Source: Plotosus lineatus
Lineage: Eukaryota > Chordata > Actinopteri > Siluriformes > Plotosidae
Length of the DNA stretch: 64,000 nucleotides
Reading direction: 5' to 3'
NCBI GenBank assembly: GCA_024760905.1
Contig: CM045735.1
Coordinates: forward strand, 28,498,249 to 28,562,248
The position numbers were made by a program, and so were the translations under genes. The notes under the pieces are model-generated. The model searched no databases. It worked only from the letters and a program-made list of their open reading frames with translations, and was not told the origin of the DNA. Positions 54,550 through 64,000 of the stretch are shown here, piece by piece. Numbering within the stretch: the first letter of the stretch is position 1; each line of letters begins with the position of its first letter.

Positions 54550-55690
54550 TGATTAAGCATGAAGTGGTTCTACAAACGAATGAATGTTCATTTTGTGTTT
54601 GTCCCATTCTGTCACCAAAGTTGTTGAAATGGATTCAGACTGGCAGCTGGCATTTTGCAACACTGCACTCATTATAATGTCCATGAAGTCATTTTGAGAG
54701 GACTTGTGCTGTGGGATACGACAGTTATCATAATAGAAGTAGCCATTATAAGGTTTACCTTTAAAAATCAAAATTGCATTTAAAATTGACACTACCTGCC
54801 AGTGAGCCCAGCTGGACTCATGGAGTCATCAAGATTAGATAATTTTCTAATCTTCAGTTTTCTGCACCTATGTTGGCTGTAGTCTCAGTTGACGGACAAT
54901 GGTATACTACAATGTCCAGCCCCTCCACCACAAAGTTTTAACAAGTTTTGCATTGCATTGCTCAGCACAGTTGTAATGAGTAATTACGCCCTTACAAAAT
55001 GTGACTATAATGATCAGTCTGCCTGTGCTTCCCTATTCTTGTTCAGAGTGAAATTTCCGATTTGTCAACTCCACCTTGACCTTGAAGTAAATGATGACGC
55101 AGATAAAAGTGCTTAATTCATACAGTGTCTGTGTACTTCAGCCAGACCTGAGCCCTTGGAGATGGTTGCCATTAAAATCGAAGATAATAATGTCATTACT
55201 GTCTCTTTTGTTTTAACATTTTCCTCTTCCATCTACAAAACTGTTTATCACCTGAATTTTTCTTTTTAATAGATAATTATTTGAAAACTAAAGTGTTTTT
55301 TTCTAAAAATTCCAACAGATCAGAGGCTTATGTCACTTTTAAACCAGCCTGTCTAACCCAAACTTCCATGCTAAGGTCAAAGTTCCTAAAATCACTTTTC
55401 CCACCATTCGTTTGTTTGATGTGAACAGTAACCGAATCTTTTGACTTTTAACTGTGTGACTGTATGTGTGTGCTGCTATCACGTGAATCAATAGGTGTAT
55501 GAACTTGTACTGTTTATAATAAACTGACCAGAGAATGTTGTTTCTGTGGCATTTGTAAGTAATCTACAACATAGTTTTTATACAAGTAAAAGTGTTGCAA
55601 TTATATAAGACTGGAGTTCATCGAATACATCTAAATGCTTTGTGCCATGTCCCAATGTACATTATTGTTCCCTCCCCGAATGACACTTTA
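54550..55690. other. Non-coding stretch
   Basis: No gene or repeat family recognised. Confidence 0.5.
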
Positions 55691-55734
55691 TACATGCAGC
55701 AAAGGGCCATAATGAATTATGACAATATGATAAT

Positions 55735-56022
55735 CTCAGGCCAGCCTTAAAAATATCTTTGTTTGTGGTAACAGCCGGTTGAGCCAAAGTTGTACATAAA
55801 AACCCCGCTTGAGCATTCACAGATGCAAAAAAATAAAAATATACCGGCCTGTTGTGTTGAAAAAATGTGGGAAAAAATATCTGCATAATCAATATGTACC
55901 CTACTATACACCGTACTAAAAAGTGACCAAAGTGAGATCAGTATCAACCATCGATCAATATTGTAACAATGCGCAATGTGAATCACAGAGACTGTACTGT
56001 TTGCACGCGCCTCGTCTCTGTG

Positions 56023-56054
<32 letters not shown>

Positions 56055-56640
56055 CTCATCTCTACAGTGTGCGTCAGCTTATCAGTGTGAATGATTGAAT
56101 GACATTTAACATACAGTTTTTCCAAATATTTTTGTTTAAATGTCATGAATTATGTGTTGGCTATATTTACAAATGTCTTGTTTGTAATGATATTGCACAC
56201 AAGTTGATGAAACTGGTCCTTGAAAAGGCAAGATTTGTTCTTCGAAAAGTCCTTAAAAGTGCTTGAATTTGATCAAGCCTTGCCTGTATGAAGCTTGTAA
56301 AAGAGGTCTCGAGTCTTGTAAAATTTTCAGGGGATATGGCGTACTCTGATGGGACATATGTTGAAGAAACCTTGATACTCTGTTGATTACAATATGAAAA
56401 GAAACTTTGATATTCGGAATGTTTATTTCAGATATAAGATATTTATTTAATTCTACTGTGTTTACAACATCACATACATAATATAGCATGACATATGGGA
56501 AAAAATTTCCCCGCAAATCACGGGTGGCCTGCACAGGCAAAAAAAATATATATATTTTTTCCCCATTTTCCCAACATTTTTTTAAAGCATACCTACAAAG
56601 AATTTTTTAAGCCTGGCCTCAGATAGCCAGTATATAGATT
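55735..56640. repeat. Unclassified interspersed repeat, copy 2
   Basis: Shares ordered blocks with 19450-20640, including ACAACATCACATACATAATA, which is the empty site of the SINE in copy 1. A (TG)n tract is at 56025-56053. Confidence 0.65.
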
Positions 56641-57435
56641 GCAGGGCATGAAATTAAGAAAATTTCCCACCAGACAACAGGGGTGCAGGTAGAACAAAAA
56701 ATCTGCAGGACCCCTAAGAATTTTACTGGACCCCACTTTTTCTGGAATTATTAATTGTGATAATCTGTTATTTTTTTTCATACACTTGTTCACCTGTCTA
56801 TATGTTTGGTGTCCAATCACATACAACTCTATTATTCTGCTGATCAAATTAAAAACTCGGCGAACAAAAAATAACAATGCAAATGTAAGAACTAGATTGA
56901 GTCTCAAGATCTAGAGTCTAATTATGTTCTCAAAGCTGAACATAGAAATCAGTAACCTCAAGTAATTATCAAAGTTGTCACGAGATAGCATTCTACATAA
57001 TCAAATTATTTGAACTTTTCCTTCTTCTGTCCTGTTCCTTATCATCTGCCTCTTTTTCTTTCATCAGCCTCACTCTCCACATAATCATCTGACTTACAGT
57101 CCTCTTCAGTTGGATCAATGAGTGCTTCATTTGAACAGGCATGTGATTTTTCCGTGAATTCGCAGAATTCCTATTTTTTCATTGGCCCAGTTTAAAAAAA
57201 AAAATTCTCTTTTTCCACGCCGAATATGTCAAAACAACCTTTCCACTTTTATTTCGTTCCAAGTTTTGCATAAAATGACCTCTCTTGAAACGTTACTACT
57301 GATTGGCTGATGGCTTTCTAATAGCCAAATCGCTGATGTTGAAACATGTATATAGACATTCGCGCTACTTCTGATCTGTTCAGCTCTCGAAAGCATGTTG
57401 GTGATAGAGGGAAAAGATTCTGCTTGAATCAAAGA

Positions 57436-57641
57436 AATGGACAAAGTCGTGAAAAACAAGTTTAGGTGGGAATGGATGGAAAAAGAAACCGTAGTATTCA
57501 ATTGCCGGAACATTTGGTTTTCAAGCGAAGATTCCAGAACCCTACGGATCCTTTGTTTGCCGACAAAGAACCTTCCGTGCAAAGAAAAGATCCAGTGAAA
57601 CAACCAGTTCCTGTCGCTGATCAAGTAGTTAATTTTGAGGT
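57436..57641 (+). pseudogene. Exon-like segment inside the 56.6-59.0 kb element
   Basis: ATGGACAAAGTCGTG at 57436 opens MDKVVKNKFRWEWMEKE. That frame meets a stop near 57595. The frame from ATG 57466 is open to a good donor, AATTTTGAG|GTATGT, at 57641, giving GKRNRSIQLPEHLVFKRRFQ and PVKQPVPVADQVVNFE. A frame change between the two would join them. I do not recognise the protein; a transposon-encoded first exon is the likeliest reading. Confidence 0.3.
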
Positions 57642-58791
57642 ATGTTTGAGAATTTTTTTTCTCTAGTTTCTGATTATATTTTTCAAATTATTGTGAAAGC
57701 ATGCATGTTTTAGGCGTAGGACGTTCATGTGTTTATTCCGTGAACTGAATCAAATGATCCGACTCTCTGGTCACCGAACTGAAGAATCGACAGTGTGTGC
57801 TTTTGTAATTAGCTCATTAATATTGGAAATGTAAAACTATGAATCTGAGCCTCAACGGAAACCCCTCGACATCCAGAATGACAACAAACTTTCTAAGGCA
57901 GCCTCCAGAAGGACATTTCAGGTTGCACAAAAGGAAGCAAGAACGTGCCATGCTAAAGCACTAAAGACAAAGAAACATTAATTCAAAAAACTTGTCATGT
58001 ATAGCAACGTCATGTGTATAGTTTGTTTCCAAATTATTTTTAAAGACAATGACTGTTGATAATAGTGTTGTGAGGCATGACATATCTATAAGACTGACTA
58101 TTTGATTTGTGACTGTGACACTTTGATTAGTGTTGGAATCCCACATGATAAACCCACAAGTTGAGGTATGTATATGGAGATTCGAAGTTAAACTTTCTAG
58201 AGCTCTTTCATTGTCATGAAATAGCATTTTTCCCCTTCTGAAATGCTTAAAACCTAGGAGCTTCGGGGGACCCAACTGGGGGCCTGCGCTCCCAGACCCC
58301 TGGCTGATTTTCAGATATTTTGGTAATGGTCAAATCACATGTCTGTCTGAATATTTGTATTAGTTTGTATGGTATTAGTACTACATAGTTAGATTTAAAT
58401 AACATTAAAGTAGTGCGTTAACTCAAACTTTCAAAGTGTGGGTATAGTCATTGGTCCTACCTGAAAAGTTCTCTTTGGACGTCAATTCTTTTCATAATCT
58501 TTATAATCTCTGACATTAGTGCTACTTGGCCGAGCATCACTTTGGTCAGTTTTTTTATCTTTTACAAAGCCAGTTAACTTTGTCTGTTTTGACATCGTTA
58601 GTTCCAGTTAAATTGTTATTATAATTCTCACGGATTAGCGGCAAACCCGGAATTTACTGGCACGTGATTCAAATTTGGCCATTGGTTGAGAGCTTTTGTT
58701 TCTCCCTTCTGCTGATTGGTTCCAGATGTGCACACCTTTTTAAATTTCTCCTTCGCACACATGTCGTGATTGCTTGAATTGTGAATTCACG

Positions 58792-58794
<3 letters not shown>

Positions 58795-58825
<31 letters not shown>
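58795..58825. repeat. Poly(T) run, 31 T
   Basis: Homopolymer within the CAGGGC element. Confidence 0.95.
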
Positions 58826-58828
<3 letters not shown>

Positions 58829-59211
58829 TGTGATTTAATTATTATTTAAGCCCTATGATGCCACTCAAACGCTCTGCGTCTGTCATATCTTAGGCGACAG
58901 CGGATTGTTAATTTTACTGAAAGGGCCTTCTGCCTGACATGGGGGCCGGTATTGGGTTGGATTTTTCTGAACCTCCCACAAAAATGCCGGCAGATATCGG
59001 TGGACCCGTGCTAATTTCGCGCCCTGAGATTGTGCATGTTAGAATGGTGAGTTGTGAAGATAAATATTTTCTGCCTTTGTCCTGTGACCTTGATCACTAG
59101 CTGATACTGGTTTACAAGTTGGTCTCTGTTTTAGCAGGTTATTCACCTTTAGTTCATGGTACCAATGTGCCACCTTGTGAAAAACACTTGTACTCATTCC
59201 ACATTTTAGTG

Positions 59212-60079
59212 CAGGGGTTGGGAACCTTTTTGACTAAGAGAGCCAAGAAAAATGTGTAATCTAATCCTCTGAGAGCCAAATATATTACTGAGTCCAACAA
59301 TTTTAGAGTATAATATGACTCTGAATTTATTTTAAACAACATTTTTATAACGAAGTTATTTATTAATAAAAAAAGTACTTCTTACTATTAATGCAACTTC
59401 TGGTGCTATATGGTGTTGCTGATGGCTTTGTAGTCTGGTTGATACGTGCTGAGGTTCAGCTTCATGCAGACGTTTAGGCTTCCATCTATTACACGTGACT
59501 GCAGGTTGGTCTTGATGCTTTTCAGGTGTGAGAAGGATTGCTTGCGTTCGCATGTGGAGCCAAACATGGTCAATACGACAGGACTCGCACTGCAGTGTTT
59601 GTGACGGGAAGCACGTCCCAGGTTTTGGCAATCAACTGGTCTGCGGGTTGAAGTTTTTTTTTCATGTCTGTCCATTTGTGTTTTGCTTGCCAGCTCTGCT
59701 TGACTTCTTTCACATAAGCTGATCAAAACAAGGAAAATTTACCTCTTTACCCAAAAACAACTCGCACAGGCTGTTGCATATAATCCAATAAAATTAGAGT
59801 TTCAAGGTATCGGTTCCACCCACACACTGGAGTACAGAAAGGATTCTCTGCTGCACGCCAGTGACACGTGACATTGAAAATAGATGTATAGATTAAAATG
59901 CGTGAGATTTTATTTGTTTTTGTTTTATTTGATGGCTTTTTTCTGTATTTTTATTTAAAGGACAGTGAAGTTATGTATTAGTTATTCTGTTAAGAAAGGA
60001 CACCTGATTTATCTGAGAGCCAGATGCAGTCATCAAAAGAGCCACGTCTGGCTCGTGAGCCATAGGTTCCAGACCCCTG
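59212..60079 (-). mobile_element. hAT element, both ends intact, perfect 8-bp target duplication
   Basis: Ends CAGGGGTTGGGAACCTTTTT and ATAGGTTCCAGACCCCTG are inverted. TTTTAGTG flanks both sides (59204-59211, 60080-60087). It is internally deleted and keeps only the 3' end of the transposase gene on the reverse strand. Confidence 0.92.
59412..59580 (-). pseudogene. hAT transposase C-terminal fragment
   Basis: Reverse-strand frame with FGSTCERKQSFSHLKSIKTN and LQSRVIDGSLNVCMKLNLST, matching the hATC-type pattern GSTYxCExxFSxxxxIK...R..L.D..L..C in hAT transposases related to vertebrate ZBED/GTF2IRD2-type proteins. The upstream catalytic part is gone. Confidence 0.78.
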
Positions 60080-60469
60080 TTTTAGTGTGTTTATATGTAA
60101 ATACATTGTTGTGTTTTGTGTCTAGGGTTGAGTGTTGGTCATCAAAACTAGCCCTCTTGTTTGTTTTAGATAATATGCTCTTTTAATAATGTCTTTTTAT
60201 GTCCATGGTGCAACTCCTCTATTATAGCAGTGACTGGCAACAACAACAAAAAAATCAAATTGATACTTTTAAGTTTCAGTGTCGAACTTAATAGAGCCAA
60301 TCTTTATGAACACAACAGTACTTCACAGATTTATAATGGGAAATTAAATTATTTTGGTTAATGTGCTGAGATAAATGATAGCTGTATTTATAATGTTGTT
60401 TTCTTCATTTTGTGTTTATTTTTTTACGATAATTAAAACAAACAATTGTATGGCTTTTTTTCTTGTCAG
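60080..60469 (+). other. End of presumed sec16a intron 1
   Basis: Non-coding and AT-rich. It ends in a good acceptor, TGGCTTTTTTTCTTGTCAG, at 60469. Confidence 0.7.
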
Positions 60470-60517
60470 GAATAGTCTTCAGTCTTGAGCTCTGGGGGCC
60501 TGCTTCAGTTAGCAGAG

Positions 60518-63349
60518 ATGCAACCCCCTCCGAGTACTATGCCTCCTGGAGCATGTGGTACCCCACCACCACCTATCTCTGGTGGTGCAAATGCCTTCAG
60601 GAGAACTCGACCACACAAGCATGGAGCAGTTGCCCCCAGTGCAGCTGTAGCTCCACCTTCACAACCACTTACTGACCCTTTTGCTTTTGGGAGGCAAGGC
60701 TTTTCATCTGCAAGCAACCTGACTCCTCTAAACAGTAGTCCTCTTCCTATGCAAGCCCCTCTGACAGCAGATTTTAACCAGACTGGTCCACCTCAAGGCC
60801 CACCATCAGGAGCACAAGTGCCATTAGCTGGTTCTGTAAATACATTTTTCACCCCTTATCCTTGTCCTTCAGGACCTCCATTGGCCACTAACCCACCTCC
60901 TGCTGAACCTGGCTATTTCACTTCCCAAGAACCAATGCCATACATTGCTCAATTGCCTAATTCTGTCCCACCTTTTAGTTCTGGTACAATACACACTCCC
61001 CCTGCAGCCTCGACCCCACCAGTTCAAAGTATACCTATGTTTCAGTCTGCTCCATCCCATTCTGGGCCTGATCATGGCAGTCGTCCTCCTTCAGTTCAAA
61101 ACTACTTTCAGCCAACCAGTGATACACCACAACCTTTTTTTGCACATCCCCAGGCACAGTCTTCTCCACCTGCTCCCTTACCCCATACTGGCCCATATCA
61201 GACACACATTCAGAATCATAGTCAATCAGCCATATTGAATATGTCTACTTCCCAGCAACAAAACTCTCATATTTCAGCCCAGAATTATTTTAGCCAGACA
61301 GGTGGTACCTCAGAACCATGGTTTAATCAGGTTCTACAGGATCCCTCGCAGCGTTCTTGTCCCCTTCCATGTACTGTTCCATCTGCTGACCCTGGAACAT
61401 TGTCTATGTTCTTTCATGGCAATGATGTAGAAAATGAAGAGACTCTTTCTGGGGAGGGTCATGTTAATGGTATTTCCCATCCTCCCCAAGGCGGGGAACT
61501 AAACGAAACCCCTAATCCCCGTTTGCATGAAACTGGGAATGCCAAGGTGACCACAGGTGTATCTGACTCGGTTGAGAATCTGGAATGTGTTCCAAATCAG
61601 GAAGTTTTGCCTAATGAACCACCATCAAGCCATGTTTATGAGCCAGGGCCTAACTTGGAAATACCAGACTCCACTTCTCGTCCTGCACGTTCTGCAAGTG
61701 TTTCATCCAGCTATAGCAATGTCAGTCACAGTAGTGGTCATGCCACCCACAGTAGCAGCCACCCTCCTCGACGACATCAGGGAGTTGTTGGGACATTTAT
61801 CCAACAAGAAAGCCCTCGGCCCCCTGATACTCCAGCATCCCACCCTTCTGCTGCCGGTTACTTTGAACAGATAGATTCTCCTGCTGCAGAACTAAGTCCG
61901 GTTTTCCCCACACCCAGCCCTCCAAAGCCAGTTGGAGTGTTCCAGGCCAGTGCTAACTCTTCCTTTGAACCAGTGCGATCACACAATGTGGGGGTTAGAC
62001 CTATGGAAGTTGATCGTGCTAGAATGGTCAAAGAAAGAGGTGGAGTTGACATAGTGCCAGGCAACTTGGAGCAACCTCCAGACAATATGGAGATGATCTA
62101 CTTTCCTGGAGGACAGCCGCACAGACCATCTCAAACTCAGGGGCCACGACAATCTTGTGAAAGTTCTGCCACAACCCTCTGGGCTCAAACTGATGCATCT
62201 AGCTTTGGTGCTAATATACTTTTGGCACCTGCAGCACCTCCTCTTGCTGCAACTACAGCTTCATCAAGTAAACCCAATACTGAGATTATCCAGCCACCAG
62301 AAGATGGGCCTTTGGATCTGCAGCCTTCCAGGGCTCATTCAAGGCCTCACACAGAAAACCTTGAGAACCCACCTGAATCGGCTCCTCAGGCAAGTTTGGG
62401 CTATGCTTCTTTGCTAGTGTCTACGCCTCCTACAGAGTCATTAAACCAGCCGGTTTTAATTGCCACTCCTTCATCCAATTATACAGTGATTTCTCCTGAA
62501 ATGGCTGTCCAATCAACTGATCAAACAAGTCCCAAGGAAATAAATATGCCTGTTCAGACACCATCTCAAAACCAAGTGGTCAGTCAATTGCCACAGGGTT
62601 CCCATTCAGCCAATCATGTACCTCCTCTCTTTTCTCAAACACCAATTAGCTCTCATTCCCCCTCAATCCAGAATTCGTTAAATATAGCACAAGAAGTCCA
62701 AGATGCTACACTTCCTGTCCAACCTGCTCAAGCTAAAACTTTGAGGTCCCAATCACTGAGAAGTGACTGTCAATCACTTCCACCTTCTAATTCACAAATT
62801 CCTTCATCTGCTTCTGCCATCAATCAGAATAATCGCTCACATTATGAACTTCTTGATTTTTCTATGCATCAAACACAGAGCACAAATCCAGCCCCTGCTA
62901 ATACAGCTTCCACCCCTGCTTCAGTGAATAATGCAACTGGCTTTTACTTGCAGGTCACCAAAGATGCACAGCAAGGGGCACGAGTGGATAATGAGCCTCC
63001 ACTTCAGCCCCCAACCCCGAATCTGCCTAGTGCTCCCAGTAATCAGTCTAGCAATGGTCCCCCTAATCCAGCTCATGCAGCTGCACAGTATCAACCTCCC
63101 TTACAGGCTACACTTAATTCCCAAACCACCCCATCTGCCACATATCCTCCTCAATCTGGAAATTCTGCAGGTACACACAATCTCCAGCATCCCCCATCTG
63201 CACTTGGAGGACAGCATGGATATGGTGCACCACCACCCATGCCCCCTGGGCCTGGATTTAGTAGCTACTATCCAGACTACCAGGATGGAAGGCATCCTTT
63301 CCAACCTCCATACCCACACATGGACCCAAGGGCTCAGAACTACTACCAG
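60518..63349 (+). CDS. sec16a: sec16a large first coding exon (N-terminal disordered region of SEC16A)
   Basis: SEC16A is the scaffold of ER exit sites; it organises COPII coat assembly on the ER membrane. This exon encodes residues 1-944, a Pro/Ser/Gln-rich low-complexity region. It starts MQPPPSTMPPGACGTPPPP; the ATG at 60518 matches the conserved MQPPP start. An acceptor at 60469 puts 48 bases of 5' UTR in the same exon. Family blocks in order: PLTDPFAFGRQ (~50), SMFFHGNDVENEETLS (~310), VENLECVPNQEVLP (~360), VSSSYSNVSH (~400), VGTFIQQE (~425), PSPPKPVGVFQASANSSFEP (~470), PGNLEQPPDNME (~520), SSATTLWAQ (~550), ENLENPPESA (~620), GYASLLVSTPPTESL (~640), and FYLQVTKDAQQ (~810). The donor is TACCAG|GTATTT, phase 0. 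The exon is uninterrupted and clearly functional. Confidence 0.96.
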
Positions 63350-63907
63350 GTATTTTTTTCGGTTCTATAAAGTTGGGAATGGTATAAACTGAATTAAAAG
63401 TCAACTAACAGATATATTGCTCACGTATATCTTTTAAAAATATCATAATTTGAACTTTGCGTAGGTTTATCATTCAAGTTATCTGGAACATGAAGTCACT
63501 AGTCTGCCTATAAGGGATTTTTATTACTCCTTTTTCTCCGAAATTTGGTCTTCCCAGTTTCCACTACTAGCTCACTCTATCTAGGAAGGAGGTAGCTAGC
63601 ATTTGCTACCCCCTAAACATGTTGTCAAGCTTTGCATCCTTTCAAAATGCTGACACACTTGAAAGAAAACACTGCCCTATTTTGCATTTCTGAGCTCAGA
63701 CTGTTACAATTTGCTAGTTTCTCTGTGCATGATCAAGAGAATTTACAATCTCTTCCAACCTGAGAGCTCTCTTGGTTCCTGGTTATTGATGACTGTAGCT
63801 ATGTTTGGAGTGTTAAACTTTCAATTTCGGGATGATTAAACAAGTGGTTTTCTATAGTACCTCTCCGGAGCCTTAAATTGAGTGAAATTATTCTTTAACA
63901 CTTGTAG
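63350..63907 (+). other. sec16a: sec16a intron between the first two coding exons
   Basis: GT at 63350 to AG at 63907 (TTTAACACTTGTAG). 558 bp without a recognised repeat. Confidence 0.9.
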
Positions 63908-64000
63908 GATGACCCATATCGAAGAGGAGATCCCCGGTATGCCCGGTACAATGGACCAAACCCTGGTTACCGGGAGACAGACCGACAACCAGAGAGGCCA
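63908..64000 (+). CDS. sec16a: sec16a second coding exon, partial (cut by window end)
   Basis: It continues in phase 0 from the previous exon: DDPYRRGDPRYARYNGPNPG then YRETDRQPERP, an Arg/Tyr-rich segment like the RYRPYD...YRYPEPERP part of vertebrate SEC16A that follows the Pro-rich region. The exon runs off the window. The central conserved domain and the C-terminal SEC23-binding region are not included. Confidence 0.9.

Larger units (their letters stand above)
56642..59025. mobile_element. DNA transposon with CAGGGC ends and 6-bp target duplication, unclassified
   Basis: The left end CAGGGCATGAAATTAAG and reverse of the right end CAGGGCGCGAAATTAGC are inverted repeats. AGATTG flanks both sides (56636-56641, 59026-59031). 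A segment resembling a coding exon lies at 57436-57641. No catalytic transposase domain is recognised, so it looks non-autonomous. Confidence 0.68.

Noticed and set aside
60485..60517. Earlier TTG start for sec16a
   Set aside because: Not an ATG, and the family N-terminus begins MQPPP at 60518.

Overview
This is teleost fish genomic DNA. The evidence is split vertebrate-type genes with GT-AG introns, dense (TG)n/(TA)n microsatellites, and dispersed repeats typical of ray-finned fish: Tc1-like transposons, tRNA-derived SINEs, RTE- and L2-type LINEs, hAT elements and Tigger/pogo-like MITEs. I cannot name the species.

Two host genes are supported, both on the + strand. (1) pdcl (phosducin-like, PhLP1) has four coding exons at 5553-5727, 15563-15744, 24055-24330 and 27107-27382. 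They join in frame into a 302-residue protein, close to the ~301 residues usual for vertebrate PDCL. A polyadenylation signal lies at 27989. (2) sec16a has a ~2.8 kb first coding exon at 60518-63349 and the start of the next exon at 63908; the gene continues past the window. A probable sec16a promoter and non-coding first exon lie near 40.3-40.48 kb, marked by a YY1-type AAGATGGCGG and TGACG motifs. That would make 40.5-60.47 kb its first intron. A weaker ETS/YY1-type promoter candidate for pdcl lies near 4.0 kb.

Nearly everything else is transposon debris. 1-1.55 kb is a LINE truncated at its 3' side. The pdcl introns (5.7-27.1 kb) hold three Tc1-like elements or derivatives, a hAT element, many SINEs, one RTE LINE with clean target-site duplications, and several MITEs. 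28-40.15 kb is a LINE-rich intergenic region (L2-like, RTE, and a second copy of the LINE family at position 1). 40.5-60.4 kb is rich in DNA transposons: a Tc1 element with both ends, six Tigger-like MITEs, a composite 49.9-52.45 kb element with a long hairpin and nested hAT elements, and a 2.4 kb terminal-inverted-repeat element at 56.6-59.0 kb.

The observations most worth a second look are: (TG)n tracts directly abutting two pdcl 3' splice sites; a SINE family whose 3' part is built from both ends of the RTE LINE present here; a SINE insertion whose empty site is preserved in a second repeat copy; the composite 49.9-52.45 kb element; and the 56.6-59.0 kb element with a 6-bp target duplication and an exon-like segment. 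I found no rRNA, true tRNA genes or CRISPR arrays.
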